From: an uncultured Bacteroidia bacterium
GTDB lineage: Bacteria > Bacteroidota > Bacteroidia > Bacteroidales > UBA932
NCBI GenBank assembly: GCA_902778105.1
Contig: CACYWN010000011.1
Coordinates: 61,588 to 125,587, forward strand
DNA: 64,000 nucleotides
Direction of reading: 5' to 3'
Shown piece by piece: positions 50,178-57,312 of the stretch (the first letter of the stretch is position 1; every line of letters begins with the position of its first letter). Below the pieces are notes generated by a model. The model saw only the letters and a list, made by a program, of their open reading frames with translations, was not told the origin of the DNA and made no database searches. The translations under genes and the position numbers were made by a program.

Positions 50178-51766
50178 CGGTCCGCCACCAACTGGAATTT
50201 GAGCCCGGCTTGTCCGGGCTTTTCCTTTCTGAACAGGCAGGAAGCCCTGAGATAGAGCCGGATCCGCGTCTTCCGGATCCGGAATTTCCAACCGCCGTAT
50301 GCAAAGGCCGACACACCCGTTCCATAATAGGCCGGGGTCGTAAAGTTTCCGGGGGCATCCCTTTCATAACAGTAGATGCGCGCCTGCCAATCTGGCGTAG
50401 AGAACAGGGTCAGGCGCAGCCAGAGTGCGCCCGCCGGCGGCGTCCATCCTCCTTCCAAATAGGTCAATGCACCGGGATGGCCGTCCAGAAGACCGTTCAG
50501 TCTCCCTTTGACCGCCCAGGAGGGCCATAAGCGGGCTACATCCACTCTCAAGTCCGTCCGTGTATCTTCTCCGCTGCGGTACCGGAAAACAAGGCGGGAT
50601 TCCAGTTTCCAGCGTTCGGACGGGGTCCACGAAGTCAGGAAAGTCGATTTCAATTGCTTCCGCCCCGGATCCTTCTGCGGGATGGGAATCAGGGAACCGT
50701 CCAGGGTGAGCGAAGCCGTGAACGTACGGTCTTCGGAACGGAACCGGCCCCCGACGGCAGCGCCATACTCTCCGTTCTTTTTCCCGGTATAGGCACTCGG
50801 AAGGGCCCGGACCTGCCAGGATGCTTTCCAGCACTCCCCCAAGGGTGTGATTCCCCCCATCAAACCGGAAGGAGAGCCGCCTCTCCAGGCTCCCTCCGCG
50901 AACAGGTCCGTTCCCCGGATACCGAAACGTCCTTCCAGGGACAGGCGGTCCCGGGCGAGGGTCAGGCTGGCCTGTCCGCTCCTTCCCAGCCACCCGGCAT
51001 GGACACCGGCCCTGCCGTCCAGGGCGGCGAAAACGGAGAACTGGAAAGGGCCCGTGGAGGTATCCCAGGCCAGACCGCGCCAGGTCCCGGCTCCGGAAAA
51101 AGACCAGGAAGGGGTGATGCCGTTGCCCCTTTTCAGGAAAGCCTCCGGGGTGGACAGGCCGGACAGTTGGAACGCGCTCCAGAAAGCCAGCCCCTGGCCG
51201 TAGCGGATGTTGAAATCGCCTAGCAGCACCTTGCCGCGACGGGTATTCCACCGTCCATAAAAGGTACCGGTATTCCCTCTCCAGGCCCCGGCCCCTTCAA
51301 GACGCCCTGCCGTCAAACGGTACTTGGCGCCGACATCCTTCATGGTCGCACGGAAGACGGCGGAATGCTTGAAGCGGAGTGAATCGTGGACCGCCTCACC
51401 GGGAACACGGGCCGATTCCAGAGACAGGAAAGGCCGGAGCACAGCCACCGCTTCCGTACCAAACCCGTCCACGAGTTCCAGTTCCGCAAAGGACAATATG
51501 TCCCCGGACACGGAACGGTAGTCCTCCAAAGACGCGACCTGGTATCCGGAGAGGAGCCCGCTCTCCAGCATCCGGGCCCGGGAGGCCCGGTTGACGGGGA
51601 GCGGTCGGTGGCGGTATCCCTCCAGTTCCTCCAGCAGTGTTTCATCCAGTTGCTCGGCGCTGTCCGCCCCTGTCAGATACAGGGCGGCACGGACCGTTTC
51701 CTCCGTCTGGGCCGCGGCCGGAAAGACGGCCGCCAGCAGAATCCCTAGCACAAATCCTCTCTTCAT
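50174..51766 (-). CDS. Helix-hairpin-helix protein with C-terminal beta-barrel-like region
   Basis: The 530-residue protein has a signal peptide (LGILLAAVFPAAAQ) and an N-terminal pair of HhH-like segments (LPVNRASRARMLESGLLSGYQVASLEDY; LSFAELELVDGFGTEAVAVLRPFL) like those of ComEA-type proteins. The long C-terminal part has amphipathic strands (YGQGLAFWSAFQLSG; YYGTGVSAFAYGGWKFRIR) and ends without a clear final aromatic. Homologues of this layout occur in Bacteroidetes near par and hpt genes. A role in outer-membrane DNA handling is conceivable but not shown. Confidence 0.65.
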   Translation of the reverse strand: MKRGFVLGILLAAVFPAAAQTEETVRAALYLTGADSAEQLDETLLEELEGYRHRPLPVNRASRARMLESGLLSGYQVASLEDYRSVSGDILSFAELELVDGFGTEAVAVLRPFLSLESARVPGEAVHDSLRFKHSAVFRATMKDVGAKYRLTAGRLEGAGAWRGNTGTFYGRWNTRRGKVLLGDFNIRYGQGLAFWSAFQLSGLSTPEAFLKRGNGITPSWSFSGAGTWRGLAWDTSTGPFQFSVFAALDGRAGVHAGWLGRSGQASLTLARDRLSLEGRFGIRGTDLFAEGAWRGGSPSGLMGGITPLGECWKASWQVRALPSAYTGKKNGEYGAAVGGRFRSEDRTFTASLTLDGSLIPIPQKDPGRKQLKSTFLTSWTPSERWKLESRLVFRYRSGEDTRTDLRVDVARLWPSWAVKGRLNGLLDGHPGALTYLEGGWTPPAGALWLRLTLFSTPDWQARIYCYERDAPGNFTTPAYYGTGVSAFAYGGWKFRIRKTRIRLYLRASCLFRKEKPGQAGLKFQLVADR

Positions 51767-51863
51767 GCAGCCAAAATAATGCGTTCCGGACGGATTTGTT
51801 CTCCCCCGCGTGTTGTTTCAGGTCAAAATAAATGTTTTCGATGATTTTTTGCCTTTTTCTTGT

Positions 51864-51871
51864 TATTTTTG
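51864..51871 (+). promoter_or_regulatory. -7 box of hpt
   Basis: TATTTTTG, 19 nt before the hpt ATG. The -33 element is not clear in the T-rich upstream sequence. Confidence 0.5.
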
Positions 51872-51890
51872 TATGTAAAATCATCCGGAC

Positions 51891-52448
51891 ATGACAGACA
51901 GAATCAAACTTCATGACAAGGTTTTCAAGCGCTTCATTCCCAACGAGCGCCTGATCGAGGCTATCGACAAAGTTGCGGACAAGATCAATGCCGACTACCA
52001 CGGCACCGGAAAGGTTCCCGTCCTGCTTTGCGTCCTCAACGGTTCCATTCCCTTTACGGCCGAACTGATGAAACGGCTGGACTTCGACGTGGACCTGATG
52101 TCCATCAAACTCACCTCCTACCAGGGGATTTCCTCCACCGGCGAGGTCAAGATGGACATGGGACTCACCGGCGACGTCACCGGCAAGGAGATCATCGTCA
52201 TTGAAGATATCGTGGACACCGGCCGCACCATCGAGACGCTCGTCGACATCCTGCAGGCCCGGAAGGCCGCCAAAGTCAAGGTGTGCACGATGCTGCTCAA
52301 GCCTGAAATGTACAAGAAAGACCTGGCCCTCGATTATGTTGCCATGGAGATTCCGGACGATTTCATCGTCGGCTTCGGACTCGACTACGACGGCCTGGGC
52401 CGCAACTACAAGGACATCTACGTACTCGACAACGAATCCCAGAACTGA
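51891..52448 (+). CDS. hpt: Hypoxanthine phosphoribosyltransferase
   Basis: The 185-residue purine-salvage enzyme has the PRPP loop IIVIEDIVDTGRTIETLV and the N-terminal VLNGSIPFTAEL block of HPRT. It converts hypoxanthine or guanine plus PRPP to IMP or GMP. adk begins 1 nt after its stop, a logical purine pair. Confidence 0.95.
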   Translation: MTDRIKLHDKVFKRFIPNERLIEAIDKVADKINADYHGTGKVPVLLCVLNGSIPFTAELMKRLDFDVDLMSIKLTSYQGISSTGEVKMDMGLTGDVTGKEIIVIEDIVDTGRTIETLVDILQARKAAKVKVCTMLLKPEMYKKDLALDYVAMEIPDDFIVGFGLDYDGLGRNYKDIYVLDNESQN

Positions 52449-52449
52449 T

Positions 52450-53022
52450 ATGAAGTATTACATCCTCTTCGGCCCTCCGGGCGCCGGTAAAGGCACCCAG
52501 GCCAGCGCTATGGTCCAGAAGTACAACCTCTGCCACCTCTCCACCGGTGAACTGCTCCGCAGTGAAATCGCCGCCGGCACGGAGCTCGGCCTCCGGGCCA
52601 AGGCTCTCATCGAGGCCGGGTCCCTCGTTCCCGACGAAGTCGTAGAAGGGATGATCGAGGCCAAGTTCAAGGGCACAGAAGGGGTGGAAGGATTCCTGCT
52701 GGACGGATTCCCCCGCACCATCGCCCAGGCCGAAGCGCTGGACGCGATGCTCGCCAAGACCGGCGAAGCCGTGACGGCGGTCGTCTCCATCATGATCCCG
52801 GACCAGATGATCCACGAGCGCATCGCGCACCGCGCCACCATCGAAGGCCGCGCCGACGACGCCCGTCCGGAAGTGGTCGAGAACCGGATCCGGACCTATC
52901 ACGAGAAAACGGAGCCCCTGGTGGGCTTTTACAAGGAAGCGGGACGCTATCACGAAATCGACGGCGTCGGGACCATTGACGAAGTCCGCTGCCGGATCTT
53001 CGAGGTAATGGACCGTTTCTAA
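52450..53022 (+). CDS. adk: Adenylate kinase
   Basis: The 190-residue kinase has the P-loop GPPGAGKGT (residues 8-16), LSTGELLRSEIAAGTELG, GFLLDGFPRTIAQAE and a short LID typical of the short-form family. It equilibrates AMP, ADP and ATP. The ATG at 52450 follows hpt directly; the longer frame is an artefact. Its stop overlaps the convergent permease gene by 4 nt. Confidence 0.96.
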   Translation: MKYYILFGPPGAGKGTQASAMVQKYNLCHLSTGELLRSEIAAGTELGLRAKALIEAGSLVPDEVVEGMIEAKFKGTEGVEGFLLDGFPRTIAQAEALDAMLAKTGEAVTAVVSIMIPDQMIHERIAHRATIEGRADDARPEVVENRIRTYHEKTEPLVGFYKEAGRYHEIDGVGTIDEVRCRIFEVMDRF

Positions 53023-54185
53023 GAGTCCGCTCTCCCCTGCTGATCATCATTCCGGATCTCAGTCTCGAGGTTCGGAATGAGTCTTTTTACCGGTTTGAGA
53101 TGCGGGAAGAACCGGCTGGCGATGACGCGCACCACCGTATAGGCGGGAATGGCGACCAGCATGCCGGCCACACCACCGATGTGTCCGGCAAGCAGGATGA
53201 CGATGAAGATTTCCAGCGGACTCGCCTTGATGCTCGTAGAGTAGATAAGCGGTTGATACACAAAATTATCCACGAACTGCGTAGCGAGCATGATTGCCAG
53301 TACGATGATCGCGAACACCCAGATGTTCACGCCCAGTCCCACGCCGGTGCCGTACTTGAGGATAACGGCCAGCACGACGCCGATCACCTCGCCGATCAGC
53401 GGCCCCACATACGGGATGATGTTCAGGATGCCGGCGATGAAGGCGATGCCGATCGCGTTGGCGAAGCCAAGCCGGGCAATGATCCACAACCCCAGGAAAT
53501 CCAGCAGGGCCACGCCCATCATTTCAATGAGCAGCCCCACGAAGTATCGGGAAAGGAGACCTTCGATGTCGCCCAGGGCCTTCCCTACCTTCGCTTCGAG
53601 ACGGTCCGGCACCAGCGAGCAGACGATCTTCCGGAACAGTTCCCCATCCCGCACGAAGAAGAAGGAGATGAAGACAATGGAGAACAGGCCGACGGCGAAA
53701 CTGCTGACGAAGGATGTCACGGAACTGATGACCGCAGTCACGTTGGACACGTTCGTCACCTCCTTGAGCTTGTCTATCAGGATCTTGATGATGTCGAAAT
53801 CCGGTCCGAGTGCCGGGAACAGGCCGACGACCCAGTCATTGACGCGTTCGAGCGGATTTCCGGACATCGAGCCGGTATTCAGCACCGAGGCCTCCCGGAC
53901 GATCCGGGTAACGACCGGAATGACCTGCGTGACGATCAGGAGAAGCACTCCGAGGATCACCAGGATGGTCAGCAGGGCGAGCAGCCAATCCGGAGCAGAC
54001 TTTCCCCGGACTTTCACCATCCGGAACAGCCGCATCACCGGTTGTCCGATGAGGGACACGACAAACGCGGCAATGATGTAAACAAGCACATTGCTGAAAT
54101 ACCTGCACAACCATGCCAGGATGGCTATGGTTCCCGCGGCAATAAGGTAGCGGGCCAGCCGGTCGATGCTTCTTTCCTGTTCCAT
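53019..54185 (-). CDS. AI-2E family transporter (PerM-like permease)
   Basis: The 388-residue protein has about eight transmembrane helices and the family's C-terminal block PLIGEVIGVVLAVILKYGTG...DNFVYQPLIYSTSIKASPLEIFIVILLAGHIGGVAGMLVAIPAYTVVRV. Members transport autoinducer-2 or, in other cases, sodium/protons; the substrate here is open. ATG at 54185 fits the family start, while a GTG at 54197 that overlaps the upstream stop (GTGA) is the alternative. Confidence 0.85.
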   Translation of the reverse strand: MEQERSIDRLARYLIAAGTIAILAWLCRYFSNVLVYIIAAFVVSLIGQPVMRLFRMVKVRGKSAPDWLLALLTILVILGVLLLIVTQVIPVVTRIVREASVLNTGSMSGNPLERVNDWVVGLFPALGPDFDIIKILIDKLKEVTNVSNVTAVISSVTSFVSSFAVGLFSIVFISFFFVRDGELFRKIVCSLVPDRLEAKVGKALGDIEGLLSRYFVGLLIEMMGVALLDFLGLWIIARLGFANAIGIAFIAGILNIIPYVGPLIGEVIGVVLAVILKYGTGVGLGVNIWVFAIIVLAIMLATQFVDNFVYQPLIYSTSIKASPLEIFIVILLAGHIGGVAGMLVAIPAYTVVRVIASRFFPHLKPVKRLIPNLETEIRNDDQQGRADS

Positions 54186-54193
54186 AGGAGCTG

Positions 54194-54877
54194 TCACCTA
54201 ACTTTTCTCAGCACATCACCCGAATCGCATGTGATGGTTTTCTTTGCCCAGTCTATGTAATAGACATAATCAAAGTCATAGGTAAAGGAGCACCCGTCAT
54301 CTGGATATGCATCAATGACCTCGGAAGCACCTTCGGAGAAATATGCCTTTCCGTCCGCTTTAATGGTAACGGAAGCACATCTGTCACCAACCCAAGTTCC
54401 AAGCACCCACGGATTCTTGGCAATCACAGTGGCTGCGATCCGGGCACGTTCCGTATCCATCATTTCACTTGCTTTTTCCCATACCTCACGTTCCGTATCG
54501 GAACGAACCTTGGTTTCTCTGAGTTGAGCGGCGATTGACGAATCTTTATGATAGATCACCACATCGTCCCCATTGGAAGCCCAAACAAGGGAATTGGCGT
54601 TCGCTGAAAAATACAATGTTCCGCATAGATCGGCATCTTGGACCAATTCTGCGCTCACCTTGCCATTAACAACCTTCGGGGTACTAAAATAATAGTAAGA
54701 GCCGTGGTCGCTACGCCAGCAGATGAAAAACTCATAATCACCGTACATATGGTCTGTCTTGGAGATCAAGACCATACTTCCGTCGTCCCCTTTCCAGGCG
54801 CCGGCATACCAGGGAGTCTGGGCGTGGAGACAGGTTATCAGAGTCAGAAATGCAAGAATTGCCAAAAAACGTTTCAT
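54194..54877 (-). CDS. Exported hypothetical protein, 227 residues
   Basis: The protein has a signal peptide (ILAFLTLITCLHAQ) and a Trp/Tyr-rich beta region beginning PWYAGAWKGDDGSMVLISK, followed by a helical segment and a second beta region with GTWVGDRCASVTIKADGKAYF; the two halves look like a repeated small domain. No family recognised. It precedes the permease gene closely. ATG at 54877 starts the signal peptide. Confidence 0.6.
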   Translation of the reverse strand: MKRFLAILAFLTLITCLHAQTPWYAGAWKGDDGSMVLISKTDHMYGDYEFFICWRSDHGSYYYFSTPKVVNGKVSAELVQDADLCGTLYFSANANSLVWASNGDDVVIYHKDSSIAAQLRETKVRSDTEREVWEKASEMMDTERARIAATVIAKNPWVLGTWVGDRCASVTIKADGKAYFSEGASEVIDAYPDDGCSFTYDFDYVYYIDWAKKTITCDSGDVLRKVR

Positions 54878-54984
54878 AGAATAAACAATCAAGTGGTGAA
54901 TTATACAAAGTTAAGAAAAATATGCAGAAATCGTATGTCGCACTTCATTTCTACTAATTATTGTTGATTTTTTATGAATAGTTA

Positions 54985-55014
54985 TTGTTTTTCGATAAAT
55001 TTTTTCTACATTTG
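54985..55014 (+). promoter_or_regulatory. Promoter of the NfeD-like/flotillin unit
   Basis: TTG at 54985-54987, 19 bp, TACATTTG at 55007-55014, 25 nt before the ATG at 55040. The rest of the gap 54878-54984 is AT-rich without other features. Confidence 0.7.
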
Positions 55015-55039
55015 CAGCAGAACCAATTTTGTTTCCGAT

Positions 55040-55645
55040 ATGTTAGCAACCTGGTGGGCTGAACTCAGCCCGGTTATGAGACTCCTTTGGGGCGTAACCC
55101 TGACCGCCTCGCTTATCTTCATCATCCAGACCATCATGACCTTCCTCGGTGCGGACACGGATACCGATTTCGACGTGGACGTGGACACCTCGCTGGACGG
55201 AGGCGACCTTTCCAACATCGAAGGCGGGTCCAACCTGTACACCTTCCGGAACTTCGTGAATTTCTTCCTGGGCTTCGGCTGGACCGCCATTCTCCTGCAG
55301 GGCCAGGTCAAATCCACCGCCCTGCTGGTCATTCTCGCCGTTCTCGTGGGCGTCGCCCTTGTCGTCGCCGTGATGTACCTGTTCAAGTGGCTGAGCACCA
55401 TGCAGCAGAGCGGAAACATCGACGTGTACAAAGCGGCCGTCGGCTGCCAGGGCAAGTGCTACCTGACCATCCCGGGAGAGCGTGCCGGAGAAGGAAAGGT
55501 GCAGATCACCATCCAGGGCGCCGTCCGCGAATACAACGCCGTCACCGACGGGGACACCATCAAGACCGGTACCCCCATCAAGGTGATCGAAGCCATCGAC
55601 GCCAATACCCTCCTGGTCGAAGAACCGAATTCCTATATAATCTGA
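55040..55645 (+). CDS. NfeD/YqiJ-like membrane protein with OB-fold
   Basis: The 201-residue protein has about three transmembrane helices (residues about 15-35, 65-85, 90-115), an Asp-rich loop (GADTDTDFDVDVDTSLDGGDLSN) and a C-terminal OB-fold domain (GCQGKCYLTIPGERAGEGKVQITIQGAVREYNAVTDGDTIKTGTPIKVIEAIDANTLLVEE). Such proteins are partners of bacterial flotillins, and a flotillin gene follows after 9 nt. The ATG at 55040 is chosen as it begins the first helix behind the promoter. Confidence 0.82.
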   Translation: MLATWWAELSPVMRLLWGVTLTASLIFIIQTIMTFLGADTDTDFDVDVDTSLDGGDLSNIEGGSNLYTFRNFVNFFLGFGWTAILLQGQVKSTALLVILAVLVGVALVVAVMYLFKWLSTMQQSGNIDVYKAAVGCQGKCYLTIPGERAGEGKVQITIQGAVREYNAVTDGDTIKTGTPIKVIEAIDANTLLVEEPNSYII

Positions 55646-55654
55646 TAATCCCAT

Positions 55655-57076
55655 ATGGAAAAGATCTATCTCATCCTCATCATCGTGGCGGTCCTCTTCG
55701 TGACCCTGGCCGCCATCCTCAGACGTTACCGCCGATGCCCTTCGGACAAGATCCTGGTCATCTACGGTAAGACCGGCAAGAATGCCGGCGGTTCCATATC
55801 ATCCGCCCGCTGTATCCACGGTGGCGCCGCCTTCATCTGGCCCGTGTTCCAGGATTACGCCTTCCTGGACCTCAAGCCCATCTCCATCGAGTGCAACCTG
55901 ACCAACGCCCTCTCCAAGCAGAACATCCGCGTAGACGTTCCCTGCCGCTTTACCGTGGGTATCTCCACCGAGCCGGAAGTGATGACCAACGCGGCCGAAC
56001 GCCTGCTGGGTCTCTCCATCGAAAACGTCCAGAACATCGCCACCGATATCCTCTTCGGCCAGCTCCGTCTCGTGATCGCGACGATGGACATCGAGGAGAT
56101 CAACGCCGACCGTGACAAGTTCCTCGCCGCCGTCAGCCAGAATGTGGAGGCGGAACTCCGCAAGATCGGCCTGAAGCTCATCAACGTGAACGTCACCGAT
56201 ATCCGCGACGAATCCGGCTACATCGACGCCCTGGGTAAGGAAGCCGCCGCGAAGGCCATCAACGACGCGAAGAAGTCCGTGGCCGAGCAGAACCGCTTCG
56301 GTGAGATCGGTAAGGCCGAGGCCGACCGGGACAAGGACATCCGGATCGCCGAAACCACCCGGGACACACGTATCAAGACCGCCGAAGCCAACGCCATCGC
56401 CGTCGAAGGTGAGAACCAGTCCAAGATCACCATCGCCAATTCCGACGCCGCCCGCCGCGAGAAGGAGGCTGAAGCCGCCCGCGTGGCTGTCGCCGCCGAG
56501 AAGGTGCAGGCTGCAAAGGCCCTCGAGGAAGCTTACAAATCCGAGCGCGACGCGGAACTTGCCCGTGCCGACCGGGAAGAAGCCACCCGGAAGGCCAATA
56601 TCGTGGTCCCTGCCCAGATCGAGAAGGAAAAGGCCATCATCGATGCCGAGGCTGAAGCCGAACAGATCCGCCGCAAGGCCAAGGGTGAGGCGGACGCCAT
56701 CTACGCCAAGATGGATGCACAGGCCCGGGGTATCCTGGAGATCCTCACCAAGCAGGCCTCCGGTTTCCAGCAGCTCGTCGGAGCCGCCCAGGGCGACGCC
56801 CAGAAGGCCGTCCTGATGATGATCGCCGACAAGCTCCCCGAACTGGTCAAGACGCAGGTCGAAGCCGTCAAGGGCATCAACATCGACAAGGTCACCGTCT
56901 GGGATACCGGCAACGGCACCGACGGAAAGACGGCCACTTCCAATTTCATCTCCGGGCTGATGAAGTCCGTCCCTCCGCTGGACGACCTCTTCAAGATGGC
57001 CGGCATGGAGCTCCCGTCCTACCTGAAGGGTGCTGGCAAGGACAAGCAGCCCGATGTGCAAGAGGAGGTGAAATAA
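55655..57076 (+). CDS. Flotillin-like SPFH-domain protein
   Basis: The 473-residue protein has an N-terminal membrane anchor (LILIIVAVLFVTLAAILR), an SPFH/band-7 domain (about residues 30-210, with VPCRFTVGISTEP and NVNVTDIRDESGYIDALGKEAAAKAINDAKKSVAEQ) and a long Ala/Glu/Lys coiled coil (about 215-375), as in flotillin/YqiK. It should oligomerise into membrane microdomain scaffolds. It lies between its NfeD-like partner and a small HTH regulator. Confidence 0.92.
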   Translation: MEKIYLILIIVAVLFVTLAAILRRYRRCPSDKILVIYGKTGKNAGGSISSARCIHGGAAFIWPVFQDYAFLDLKPISIECNLTNALSKQNIRVDVPCRFTVGISTEPEVMTNAAERLLGLSIENVQNIATDILFGQLRLVIATMDIEEINADRDKFLAAVSQNVEAELRKIGLKLINVNVTDIRDESGYIDALGKEAAAKAINDAKKSVAEQNRFGEIGKAEADRDKDIRIAETTRDTRIKTAEANAIAVEGENQSKITIANSDAARREKEAEAARVAVAAEKVQAAKALEEAYKSERDAELARADREEATRKANIVVPAQIEKEKAIIDAEAEAEQIRRKAKGEADAIYAKMDAQARGILEILTKQASGFQQLVGAAQGDAQKAVLMMIADKLPELVKTQVEAVKGINIDKVTVWDTGNGTDGKTATSNFISGLMKSVPPLDDLFKMAGMELPSYLKGAGKDKQPDVQEEVK

Positions 57077-57079
57077 GCC

Positions 57080-57307
57080 ATGCCGATCATCATCAACATC
57101 GACGTCATGCTGGCCCGCCGGAAAATGTCCTCCGGCGAGCTGGCGGAAAAGATCGGCATCACCCCCGCGAACCTGTCCATTCTCAAGTGCGGCAAGGCCA
57201 AGGCTATCCGCATTTCCACGATGGAAGCCATCTGCCGCGCCCTGGACTGCCAGCCGGGCGACATCCTGGAATACCAGCCGGAAGAGACTGACAAACTATC
57301 TGAATGA
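57080..57307 (+). CDS. Small Cro/XRE-type HTH regulator
   Basis: The 75-residue protein is essentially one helix-turn-helix: VMLARRKMSSGELAEKIGITPANLSILKCGKAKAIRISTMEAICRALDCQPGDILEYQPEE. It matches the YozG/HTH_26 group that often accompanies a DUF2975 membrane protein; here it instead follows flotillin by 3 nt and may regulate that unit. The M16 protease gene starts 5 nt later. Confidence 0.9.
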   Translation: MPIIINIDVMLARRKMSSGELAEKIGITPANLSILKCGKAKAIRISTMEAICRALDCQPGDILEYQPEETDKLSE

Positions 57308-57312
57308 AATAA

